NCBI GenBank assembly: GCA_023139225.1
Contig: JAGLNZ010000041.1
Coordinates: 1-5,281, forward strand
DNA length: 5,281 bases
Direction: 5' to 3'
Origin: Desulfobacula sp.
GTDB lineage: Bacteria > Desulfobacterota > Desulfobacteria > Desulfobacterales > Desulfobacteraceae
Positions 1 through 5,281 of the stretch are shown in pieces; position 1 is the first letter of the stretch, and the number at the start of each line of letters is the position of its first letter. Under the pieces are notes generated by a model that did not search any database, was not told where the DNA came from, and worked only from the letters and a program-made list of their open reading frames with translations. The translations under genes and the position numbers were made by a program.

Positions 1-338
1 ACCTGAATTGTGTCATAATCTACGGTTCCACGTCCGGCACGCATGAATGCATCGACATAGACACCACGGACTTTTTCCACAAGCTGCCTGTATCCATCTG
101 CAACAGCCGCTCTTTCAGCCATTAGAACGGCCTCACCTTTTGAAAATGCATTTTCAGGTTCAAGGCCTTTACCGATCACAAAAAATGTCACAACTTTATG
201 ATTATCCAACTCACCGCCCGGAGGGCCTAATACCTTACCAGGTCCGCCGGCAGTGGAAGAGGATCTAACGCTGCCGCAACCGGAAAAAAACAATACCGAC
301 ACAAAAAGTCCCAATAAAATAATACTTAGCTTTTTCAT
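1..338 (-). CDS. LPP20-like lipoprotein, N-terminal 112 codons (3' end off the left edge)
   Basis: Read on the minus strand, an ATG at 338-336 opens a frame that stays open to the window edge (112 codons). It begins with a short K-K-L charged start, a hydrophobic stretch (residues 4-18) and a lipobox ending FFSGC with Cys21. This indicates a signal-peptidase-II lipoprotein. Gly at +2, rather than Asp, does not suggest inner-membrane retention. A Gly/Pro-rich linker (about residues 30-42) leads to a domain starting near VVTFFVIGKG. Its stretch KGEAVLMAERAAVADGYRQL, followed by VEKVRGVYVD, is the A-rich helix plus 'L-E-x-V-x-G-V' pattern of LPP20-family (FlgP-like) envelope lipoproteins. The family call rests on this pattern only. 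A purine-rich ribosome site (GGGGAAGGGA, 350-341) precedes the start. The specific role is unknown, and a flagellar link is only one possibility. Confidence 0.8.
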   Translation of the reverse strand, partial: MKKLSIILLGLFVSVLFFSGCGSVRSSSTAGGPGKVLGPPGGELDNHKVVTFFVIGKGLEPENAFSKGEAVLMAERAAVADGYRQLVEKVRGVYVDAFMRAGRGTVDYDTIQ

Positions 339-359
339 TTTCCCTTCCCCATTTTAACA

Positions 360-388
360 ATTATGCCAAACAATCAAACAGGCCGCAA
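360..388 (-). promoter_or_regulatory. Candidate sigma70-type promoter for the lipoprotein gene
   Basis: On the minus strand, TTGCGG (388-383) and CATAAT (365-360) are separated by exactly 17 nt. The -10 box matches consensus at five of six positions, while the -35 box keeps only the TTG. The -10 box lies about 20 nt upstream of the lipoprotein start codon, giving a short leader that contains the GGGGAAGGGA ribosome site. This is a pattern match only; no transcription start is known. Confidence 0.4.
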
Positions 389-402
389 AACCATTTTACA
401 TT

Positions 403-444
403 GATTCCTGACAATTTTTCATGATACTGATAGGAATCGTCAGG
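403..444. repeat. Inverted repeat in the divergent intergenic region
   Basis: GATTCCT (403-409) is the reverse complement of AGGAATC (432-438). The overlapping pair CCTGAC (407-412) and GTCAGG (439-444) is also complementary. The two pairings share bases and are mutually exclusive as hairpins. The repeat lies between the divergent lipoprotein gene and the secreted-protein gene, upstream of the candidate lipoprotein promoter. It could be an operator for a dimeric regulator or an RNA hairpin. It has no downstream T-run and so is not a typical terminator. Chance occurrence in AT-rich DNA is not excluded. Apart from this repeat and the candidate promoter, I see nothing definite in 339-487. Confidence 0.35.
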
Positions 445-487
445 GTTTAATATTAACTTTAATCTGAACAGAATATATACAAAAATC

Positions 488-1033
488 ATGCCTGATAATT
501 GCAACCAACGCTTGTTATACACATTACTGCCGGCTCTATTACTGTTTTTTTTTATGCCTATCATTACAACACATGCGTCTGAAGGGATTACAACGTACTA
601 TATAAGATATGATGTCAAATCATCAAAAAATAGAATTATTGATGACAAATTACTGATGGTCCCGTCAAAAAATGATTTCAGAGCGGAAAAATTTTCTCAA
701 ATTTCCACGACAGGAGTAATATCTTCCGCCCCGGGGGAATCAAATATGTCAATTAACAAACGGATCAAAAATAATTCTTTAAAGACCATATTGGTAAATA
801 ACGGTTTAAAATCTGTAAAGACAAGAGACTATGACACGGTCATCAGCTATGAGGGTGTCGTTATTACCCCTTTAAACATTCTTAAAAACACCTGCGACAA
901 TGAGCAAAACCGCTGTTTTTATGAAGTTCAGGTTGAGTTCAGTCCCATTGCCTTTCCTGACAAATGGGAGACGCTCAATATGAAAAATAGAATCAAAAAA
1001 ATATTTTATGACTTTTTTCAATTATTTAACTAA
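488..1033 (+). CDS. Small secreted/periplasmic protein of unknown function
   Basis: The 181-residue product has a Sec signal peptide: a hydrophobic core at residues 9-27 (TLLPALLLFFFMPII) followed by T-H-A, with probable cleavage after Ala30. The mature part (about 151 residues) is basic, with many Lys and Asn. It carries two cysteines seven residues apart (C136, C143) that could form a disulfide in the periplasm. The C-terminal third (YDTVISYEGVVITPL, then FYEVQVEFSPIAFPDKW) looks like a small beta-rich domain. I do not recognise a family. The ATG at 488 has no clear Shine-Dalgarno sequence (an A-rich leader precedes it). It is still the best start because the signal peptide follows directly and an in-frame TAG lies at 431-433. 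The aminopeptidase begins 15 nt after its stop, so the two are probably cotranscribed. A run of nine T lies in the signal-peptide codons (545-553). Confidence 0.75.
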   Translation: MPDNCNQRLLYTLLPALLLFFFMPIITTHASEGITTYYIRYDVKSSKNRIIDDKLLMVPSKNDFRAEKFSQISTTGVISSAPGESNMSINKRIKNNSLKTILVNNGLKSVKTRDYDTVISYEGVVITPLNILKNTCDNEQNRCFYEVQVEFSPIAFPDKWETLNMKNRIKKIFYDFFQLFN

Positions 1034-1048
1034 TAAGGATTTGTTCAA

Positions 1049-2476
1049 ATGGATAAGCGTCAGTTGAAAAAGATAAAAGAGGCTGTTCTGAAAAAGAAAA
1101 CCCTGGTTTTTGACCAGCTCAATAAAAAACAAAAAACTAAGGTTTTTAAATTCAGTGAAAGCTACAAAGATTTTTTAAATCAAGCCAAGACTGAACGAGA
1201 AGCTGCTAAACTAATTGTTCAGATAGCAAAAAACAAAGGTTTTGTTGATATTGATACTTTATCAACAAAAAAATCAAAAACTGGTAAAAAGGTCTATAAA
1301 ATTTTTCAGGACCGCTGTGTAGCACTGGCTATTTTAGGAAAAGAAAAAATAGTGTCCGGAGCCAATATCATTGCTTCCCACATTGATTCACCCAGACTTG
1401 ATTTAAAACAGAATCCCGTTTATGAGGACTTGAGTATGGGATTGATGAAAACGCATTACTATGGTGGTATTAGAAAGTATCATTGGCTGGCCGTTCCCCT
1501 GGCACTTCATGGGACAATCATAACATCCAATAATGAAACAATTAATATTACTATTGGAGAAGACCCTGATGATCCGGTTTTCACTGTTACCGATCTTTTG
1601 CCGCACCTTGCAGGCAAAACCCAGGCAAATAAAAAAATATCCGAAGTGTTTGAAGGGGAAAAATTAAATCTTATTGCCGGCAGCATACCTTTGGGTAATG
1701 ATAAAGAAAAAGAACGGTTTAAACTAGGTGTATTAAATCTTTTATTTGAAAAATACAATCTTATTGAAGAAGATTTTGTCAGTGCGGAGATTGAGGCTGT
1801 ACCTGCTGAAAAGGCGAGGGATGTTGGATTTGACAGATCAATGATCGGCTCCTATGGTCAGGATGACAGGATATGTGCCTATACAAGTCTTGAAGCCATC
1901 CTTGACACTCAACACCCGGATAAGACTTCAATTGCTTTGTGTTTTGACAAAGAAGAGATTGGCAGTGAGGGCAGCAGTGGGGCACAATCAAGTTTTCTTG
2001 AAGATTTCATGTCTGACCTGCTCTTTATCAGTGGTCAAAATACTGATAATCGCTCTCTTAGAAAAACCCTGATCAATTCCTCTTGTCTTTCAGCCGACGT
2101 GAATGCTGCTATGGACCCGGACTTTAAAGATGTTCACGAGGCAATGAATGCTGCAAAATTGGGATTTGGTATCTGTATGACAAAATTTACCGGTGTGGCA
2201 GGAAAGGCCGGGTCAAGTGATGCCAGTGCAGAATTTGTGGGTAAAATCAGACAGATATTCAATAATAACAAAATTATCTGGCAGACAGGAGAACTGGGAA
2301 AAATTGACCAGGGTGGCGGCGGTACCGTTGCCAAGTTTCTTGCAAAATCAGGAATGAATGTTCTTGACTGCGGGCCTGCAATACTTTCAATGCATTCACC
2401 CTTTGAAGTATCAAGCAAAGCTGATGTGTATATGGCATATCTTGGATATAAGGCCTTTTATTCTGACAATGATTGA
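1049..2476 (+). CDS. M18-family metalloaminopeptidase (type 1, ApeA-like)
   Basis: The 475-residue product is a full-length cytosolic dinuclear-metal aminopeptidase of family M18, the aspartyl-aminopeptidase family, which removes N-terminal residues from peptides. There is no signal peptide. The M18 landmarks occur in order: ASHIDSPRLDLKQNP with His111; THYYGGIRKYHWLAVPLALHG around 135-155; SYGQDDR with Asp272; DKEEIGSEGSSGAQS with Glu302/Glu303; SADVNAAMDP with Asp350; SSDASAEF (389-396); GELGKIDQGGGGTVAKF (414-430); and SMHSPFE with His449. His111, Asp272, Glu302/303, Asp350 and His449 correspond to the expected metal and catalytic residues, so the enzyme should be active. Length and the KTHYYGG motif fit the bacterial 'M18 aminopeptidase 1' group. 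AAGGA at 1035-1039 is well spaced from the ATG. Substrate preference cannot be told from sequence. The TGA stop overlaps the -35 box of the next promoter. Confidence 0.95.
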   Translation: MDKRQLKKIKEAVLKKKTLVFDQLNKKQKTKVFKFSESYKDFLNQAKTEREAAKLIVQIAKNKGFVDIDTLSTKKSKTGKKVYKIFQDRCVALAILGKEKIVSGANIIASHIDSPRLDLKQNPVYEDLSMGLMKTHYYGGIRKYHWLAVPLALHGTIITSNNETINITIGEDPDDPVFTVTDLLPHLAGKTQANKKISEVFEGEKLNLIAGSIPLGNDKEKERFKLGVLNLLFEKYNLIEEDFVSAEIEAVPAEKARDVGFDRSMIGSYGQDDRICAYTSLEAILDTQHPDKTSIALCFDKEEIGSEGSSGAQSSFLEDFMSDLLFISGQNTDNRSLRKTLINSSCLSADVNAAMDPDFKDVHEAMNAAKLGFGICMTKFTGVAGKAGSSDASAEFVGKIRQIFNNNKIIWQTGELGKIDQGGGGTVAKFLAKSGMNVLDCGPAILSMHSPFEVSSKADVYMAYLGYKAFYSDND

Positions 2477-2501
2477 CATATACCCGCCTCCATGGTATTT
2501 A
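2473..2501 (+). promoter_or_regulatory. Candidate promoter of the toxin-antitoxin-dacB genes
   Basis: A perfect TTGACA -35 hexamer (2473-2478) overlaps the aminopeptidase stop codon (TGA, 2474-2476). After a 17-nt spacer comes TATTTA (2496-2501), preceded by TG at 2493-2494, which makes an extended -10 (TGGTATTTA). The -10 hexamer itself is weak. The next start codon, ATG at 2533, follows about 30 nt later with the ribosome site AAGGGG (2519-2524). Spacing and position make this the likely start of the antitoxin transcript. Read-through from the upstream aminopeptidase gene is also possible, because no terminator is visible in the 56-nt gap. Confidence 0.55.
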
Positions 2502-2528
2502 TATATTATCATACAAAAAAGGGGTATA
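2479..2528. promoter_or_regulatory. Candidate antitoxin operator: ATACC/GGTAT repeats around the promoter
   Basis: ATACC (2480-2484) and GGTAT (2494-2498) form a 5-bp inverted repeat across the promoter spacer. A second GGTAT (2523-2527) lies just upstream of the antitoxin start. In a longer view, TATACCC (2479-2485) is the reverse complement of GGGTATA (2522-2528), and this pair brackets the -10 region. Ribbon-helix-helix antitoxins usually repress their own promoters by binding short repeated or inverted half-sites. These repeats are therefore reasonable operator half-sites, but the assignment is inferred from position and symmetry only. Confidence 0.35.
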
Positions 2529-2532
2529 AAAT

Positions 2533-2787
2533 ATGCATACTCAAAAGGTTGCTATTACTATTCCGAAAGACTTAGTAGCGATGATTGATGACATCAGTAA
2601 AAAAAAAGGGTTATCAAGAAGCAAATTTATCTCCATGCTACTAAGGGAAAAACTCATATCGGAAAGAAACCGTCATATTAAAGACGCTTATGACCTGGCC
2701 TTTTCAGATGAATCATTAAGAAAAGAGCAGCATAATTGTGCCAGGTGGTTCGGAGGACTTGGGACTGAAGAAGGCCAAGAATGGTAA
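2533..2787 (+). CDS. MazE-type ribbon-helix-helix antitoxin
   Basis: The 84-residue product has the ribbon-helix-helix layout: a beta strand QKVAITIP (residues 4-11), helix A around LVAMIDDISKKK (14-25), a turn GLSRS (26-30), and helix B KFISMLLREKL (31-41). This DNA-binding fold normally dimerises on its operator. The C-terminal half (42-84, ending ARWFGGLGTEEGQEW) is acidic and probably disordered until bound to the toxin, as in EndoAI/MazE-type antitoxins. Directly downstream is a MazF toxin overlapping by 7 nt (2781-2787), the usual antitoxin-first order. AAGGGG at 2519-2524 is a well-placed ribosome site. A run of nine A (2599-2607, the KKK codons) followed by GGG sits between the two helices and is a potential slippage site. 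Antitoxin identity rests on fold plus neighbour rather than on a close family match. Confidence 0.88.
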   Translation: MHTQKVAITIPKDLVAMIDDISKKKGLSRSKFISMLLREKLISERNRHIKDAYDLAFSDESLRKEQHNCARWFGGLGTEEGQEW

Positions 2788-3128
2788 TCCGGAAAGGCTC
2801 TGTTTATTGGGTAGATTTTTCACCTGCAAAAGGATCTGAACCAATGGGCAGACGGCCCGGGCTTGTGGTTCAGAATGACCTGCTCAACGACAGCAAATTG
2901 AACACGGTTATTGTGGTGGCGATTACTTCAACTTTGAAATTTGGCGGACTGCCCGGCAATGTATCCCTGCGAAAAGGTGAAGCCAATCTTCCCAAAAAAT
3001 CGGTGGTTAATATGACACAGATAAAAACTGTGGATAAGGTCAGCCTCAAAGAAAAAATCGGCAGCCTTTCGCAAGACAGGATTGCCGATGTTTACCAAGG
3101 CATGAAACTTGTTATGGATATTACTTGA
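2781..3128 (+). CDS. mazF: MazF/PemK-family mRNA interferase toxin
   Basis: The 115-residue product matches the MazF/PemK fold along its whole length. It starts IRKGSVYWVDFSPAKGSEP, then GRRPGLVVQND (22-33), VVAITSTL (45-52), LPGNVSL (57-63), VVNMTQIKTVDK (75-86) and a C-terminal helix from about 97. The length is close to B. subtilis EndoA/MazF (about 116 residues). Arg25 (in GRRP) and Thr49 (in AITS) align with the catalytic Arg and Thr of that family, so the toxin looks intact. It is expected to cut single-stranded RNA at a short specific sequence, which cannot be read from the protein. Start: ATG at 2781, with GAAGAAGG (2767-2774) upstream, inside the antitoxin gene. By hand count, 2821-3120 has 138 G+C in 300 bases (46%). 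The antitoxin sample 2581-2760 has 67 in 180 (37%), and the dacB rows counted give about 36%. Confidence 0.95.
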   Translation: MVIRKGSVYWVDFSPAKGSEPMGRRPGLVVQNDLLNDSKLNTVIVVAITSTLKFGGLPGNVSLRKGEANLPKKSVVNMTQIKTVDKVSLKEKIGSLSQDRIADVYQGMKLVMDIT

Positions 3129-4336
3129 TTGATAAAAGAACAGCTTCTGTTTTTATATTTTTTTTCACTATTTGTATTGCCGGATTGCCCGCAACCCCCT
3201 GTATTTATGCAAAAGATCTGAGTGCAGGTATTGTTTTAGCAGATGAGCATGGGAATATACTCTATAGCCAAAACAGGGAAAAGCAGTTTGTCCCGGCTTC
3301 AATTTTAAAAATCCTGACCAGTCTTGCTGCTGTTCAAATCCTTGGGGAAGATTATCGTTTTCCAACAGACTATTTTTTTGATGAAAGTTCAAAAAACCTT
3401 TATATTAAAGGATTTGGAGATCCTTTATTCACTTCTGAGGTAATTGAACAATTGTGCGATGAAATAAGTCTAAAAGTGAAGCTAATTCATCATATCATTC
3501 TGGATCAAACATATTTCTCCGAACAGATCCGGGTTCCGGGGAAAGGAAACTCTTTAAACCCCTATGATGCTCCTGTCGGGGCTTTATGTGCTAATTTCAA
3601 TACCATTATGTTTAAATGGAGTGTGTCAGAAGGCAGATTTATCAGTGCTGAACCACAGACACCTTTGCTTTCTGTCTTTCACGATGACATTAAAAAAACC
3701 AAGCTCAAGAAAGGCAGAATCATTCTTTCAAAACAGCAAAGCCTTTTATATCCGGGGCTTTTACTTAAATATTTCTTTGAAAAAAACAATATTAAGGTTA
3801 CCGGTTCTGTTTTGCAGGGAAAATTTGAAGTCAAGGAAGAGAAGAAATGCTCTTTTCTTTCTCCTTTTGAAATAAAAGATGTTGTACAAAAACTTTTAAA
3901 ATACTCCAATAATTATATTGCCAATCAGATTTTGCTCACCATAGGTGCAAAAACATATGGAGCACCGGCAACACTTGAAAAAGCGATCAATGCACTTAAG
4001 CTGCATTCAAAACAGAATTTAAAATTGGATCATTTTACAATTTTAGAAGGATCAGGCCTTTCAAGATCAAACCTGATCTCCCCGGACCAGATGCTAAAGG
4101 TTCTTATTGAATTTATGCCGTTTCATTCATTATTAAACTTCAGAAGCAATGAGTTTTTTAAAACCGGAACACTTTTGGGAGTTAGAACCCGTGCCGGCTA
4201 TATTTCAGGGAATGATAACAGGCTTTACCCCTATGTAATTATGGTGAACAAGAAAAACAAAGGCTGTGAATCAATTCGAAAGAATCTTATCAATATTATT
4301 TTTCAAATGAATAAAAATAGAAATCAGGCAAAATAA
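3125..4336 (+). CDS. dacB: DacB-type D-alanyl-D-alanine carboxypeptidase/endopeptidase (PBP4 family, S13)
   Basis: The 403-residue product is a penicillin-binding protein of peptidase family S13, which trims D-Ala from, or cuts cross-links in, periplasmic peptidoglycan. The three active-site motifs are present: SILK (Ser59 nucleophile, Lys62), SNN (261-263) and KTG (346-348). The S13-typical EGSGLSR (308-314) is also there. A Sec signal peptide (hydrophobic residues 8-22) probably ends after Ala29 (CIYA/KDL). About 200 residues separate SILK from SNN, so the inserted domain is present but shorter than in E. coli PBP4 (477 residues overall). The start is TTG at 3125, overlapping the mazF stop by 4 nt (TTGA). 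No ATG occurs before residue 162 and the signal peptide requires a start here. The ribosome site is weak (ATGGA, 3114-3118). Expression is therefore probably coupled to mazF translation. A run of eight T (3158-3165) lies in the signal-peptide codons. Confidence 0.93.
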   Translation: MIDKRTASVFIFFFTICIAGLPATPCIYAKDLSAGIVLADEHGNILYSQNREKQFVPASILKILTSLAAVQILGEDYRFPTDYFFDESSKNLYIKGFGDPLFTSEVIEQLCDEISLKVKLIHHIILDQTYFSEQIRVPGKGNSLNPYDAPVGALCANFNTIMFKWSVSEGRFISAEPQTPLLSVFHDDIKKTKLKKGRIILSKQQSLLYPGLLLKYFFEKNNIKVTGSVLQGKFEVKEEKKCSFLSPFEIKDVVQKLLKYSNNYIANQILLTIGAKTYGAPATLEKAINALKLHSKQNLKLDHFTILEGSGLSRSNLISPDQMLKVLIEFMPFHSLLNFRSNEFFKTGTLLGVRTRAGYISGNDNRLYPYVIMVNKKNKGCESIRKNLINIIFQMNKNRNQAK

Positions 4337-4372
4337 TCTGAGTGGAATGGTAACTATTTAGCCGGGTTGATT

Positions 4373-5155
4373 TTATTTGGTCACTGCACTTTTTTCAATA
4401 TATGCATAAGCGCTGTGATTATGGATGGATTCAAAATTTTCTGCGCTTACGGAAAACCAGATAATATTTTCATCATCCATTAATTCTTTTGCAACGTCTC
4501 TTGCAAGATCTTCTACAAATTTGGGATTATCGTAGGCTTTTTCAGTGACAAATTTTTCATCTTCTCTTTTGAGTACTGAAAAAATATCACAGGAAGCCGA
4601 TGTCTCCACAATATTGACTATCTCTTCTATCCAGATAAACTTCTTAAACCGGGTACTGACCAACACTTCTCCCCGTTGATTGTGGGCACCGTATTCACTG
4701 ATCTGTTTTGAACACGGACACACTGATGTTACAGGAACAGCAACTTTCAGGACAATATCCGTATTTGTTTTCCCATTTGAAGACCCGATGATTGTGCAGG
4801 TATAATCCATAAGACCTTTTGAGCCTGTTTGGGGGGCTTGTTTTTCAATAAAATAAGGGAATGTAATTTCAATATGAGAAGAATGCGCCCCGAGAATTTT
4901 TTTCATGTCTTCAAGGATATTGGTTAAGGATTCCAAAGAGACCATAGGCCTGAACAGATGCAGAATTTCCACAAACCTGCTCATATGCGTCCCTTTGCAC
5001 TGGTGGGGCAAATCCACATACATACTGATCTGGGCAACAGTGGATTGCAGTCCTGTGGTTTTATCCAGGACTTTGATAGGATATTTTAAGCCCTTTATCC
5101 CGACTTTATCAATTGGAATGTTCCTGTAATCAGGTTGATTTTGAGTGTCTATCAT
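4373..5155 (-). CDS. folE2: GTP cyclohydrolase IB (FolE2)
   Basis: The 260-residue product converts GTP to 7,8-dihydroneopterin triphosphate and formate, the entry step to tetrahydrofolate and, in many bacteria, to queuosine. It is the FolE2 (type IB) enzyme, unrelated in sequence to most FolE proteins. Landmarks are KVGIKGLKYPIKVLDK (17-32), the signature GTHMSRFVEIL (55-65), VTSVCPCSK with Cys146 and Cys148 (142-150), GAHNQRG with His158, KREDEKFVTEKAYDNPKFVED with Glu200 near 196-216, and FESIHNHSAYAY (241-252). The Cys, His and Glu residues agree with the known metal and active-site residues of the family. The ATG at 5155 gives the N-terminus typical of proteobacterial FolE2, although no strong ribosome site precedes it. 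It is convergent with dacB across a 36-nt gap (4337-4372), in which I find no clear terminator. I did not find a Zur-like palindrome upstream. Confidence 0.96.
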   Translation of the reverse strand: MIDTQNQPDYRNIPIDKVGIKGLKYPIKVLDKTTGLQSTVAQISMYVDLPHQCKGTHMSRFVEILHLFRPMVSLESLTNILEDMKKILGAHSSHIEITFPYFIEKQAPQTGSKGLMDYTCTIIGSSNGKTNTDIVLKVAVPVTSVCPCSKQISEYGAHNQRGEVLVSTRFKKFIWIEEIVNIVETSASCDIFSVLKREDEKFVTEKAYDNPKFVEDLARDVAKELMDDENIIWFSVSAENFESIHNHSAYAYIEKSAVTK

Positions 5156-5281
5156 TTTTAGTATCTAAAAGATAATCAGCGGCGATATTACTCATTGATC
5201 TGAATATATTGCCTTTTATGTGTTTATTGTGTTTATACAAGGTTTCAAGCAATCTTCTTATTTCACTTCGTTTTGTCTTAT
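5130..5281 (-). CDS. C-terminal end of an unidentified gene (start off the right edge)
   Basis: On the minus strand, one frame is open from the window edge (first full codon 5279-5277) for 49 codons to a TGA at 5132-5130; the other two minus frames stop within the first 24 bases. The peptide is basic (begins KTKRSEIRRLLETLYKHNKH, later NIAADYLLDTK) and looks helical. It overlaps the folE2 start by 26 nt, consistent with a tightly packed upstream gene whose translation could help folE2 initiation, since folE2 lacks a clear ribosome site. I do not recognise the family. A 49-codon opening could still occur by chance in AT-rich DNA, so this call is tentative. Confidence 0.45.
   Translation of the reverse strand, partial: KTKRSEIRRLLETLYKHNKHIKGNIFRSMSNIAADYLLDTKNDRHSKST

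Noticed and set aside
47..268. 73-codon plus-strand frame opposite the lipoprotein gene
   Set aside because: It is antisense to a frame with a clear lipobox and family-like pattern, and its His/Gln/Pro-rich product looks like a shadow.
361..564. 67-codon minus-strand frame covering the intergenic region and the 5' end of the secreted-protein gene
   Set aside because: It overlaps the signal-peptide region of a better-supported plus-strand gene, has no recognisable domain, and ends in the leader of the lipoprotein gene.
1403..2418. Several 67-94 codon frames inside the M18 aminopeptidase gene, both strands
   Set aside because: They lie entirely within a gene with all catalytic motifs intact, and none shows a domain or ribosome site of its own.
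3564..3909. Frames of 103 (plus) and 76 (minus) codons inside dacB
   Set aside because: Out-of-frame shadows of the S13 coding sequence without recognisable content.
4337..4391. Possible bidirectional terminator between dacB and folE2
   Set aside because: Only four-base pairings (AGTG/CACT, TCAG/CTGA) with long loops can be drawn. The nearby T-run at 4386-4391 lies inside folE2 and has no stable stem before it.
5156..5281. Zur box or riboswitch controlling folE2
   Set aside because: No long palindrome of the Zur type and no recognisable riboswitch core; the stretch is probably coding.
1..5281. tRNA, rRNA, CRISPR array, insertion sequence or attachment site
   Set aside because: No regularly spaced repeats, transposase-like frames, terminal inverted repeats or tRNA-like cloverleaf were noticed by eye.

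Overview
The window is ordinary bacterial chromosomal DNA, AT-rich and densely coding. It fits a Gram-negative organism: there is a lipoprotein with a lipobox, two further proteins with Sec-type signal peptides, and a periplasmic-type DacB. The FolE2 N-terminus and the low-to-moderate GC suggest a Deltaproteobacterium/Desulfobacterota such as a Desulfobacteraceae relative. That placement is an inference from general resemblance and was not tested by a search.

Layout, left to right. (1) Positions 1-338, minus strand: the first 112 codons of a lipoprotein resembling the LPP20 family, running off the left edge. (2) Positions 339-487: a divergent intergenic region with a plausible promoter for the lipoprotein and an inverted repeat. 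(3) Positions 488-4336, plus strand: five closely spaced genes. These are an unrecognised small secreted protein, an M18 aminopeptidase, a ribbon-helix-helix antitoxin, a MazF/PemK-family toxin and a DacB-type (S13) D-Ala-D-Ala carboxypeptidase. Gaps between them are +15, +56, -7 and -4 nt. (4) Positions 4373-5155, minus strand: FolE2 (GTP cyclohydrolase IB), convergent with dacB. (5) Positions 5130-5281, minus strand: an unidentified open frame entering from the right edge and overlapping the folE2 start by 26 nt.

Functionally this is a mixture of peptide turnover (M18 aminopeptidase), stress or growth control (mazEF-like module), peptidoglycan maturation (DacB) and the first step of folate/pterin synthesis (FolE2). 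The most notable feature is the join of the toxin-antitoxin pair to dacB. The dacB gene has no ATG near its signal peptide and appears to start at a TTG that overlaps the mazF stop codon. A cell-wall enzyme therefore seems translationally coupled to a toxin gene and placed under the probably autoregulated antitoxin promoter. That promoter has a perfect TTGACA -35 box lying across the stop codon of the aminopeptidase gene, and GGTAT/ATACC repeats surround it. I see no RNA genes, CRISPR arrays, insertion sequences or convincing terminators.
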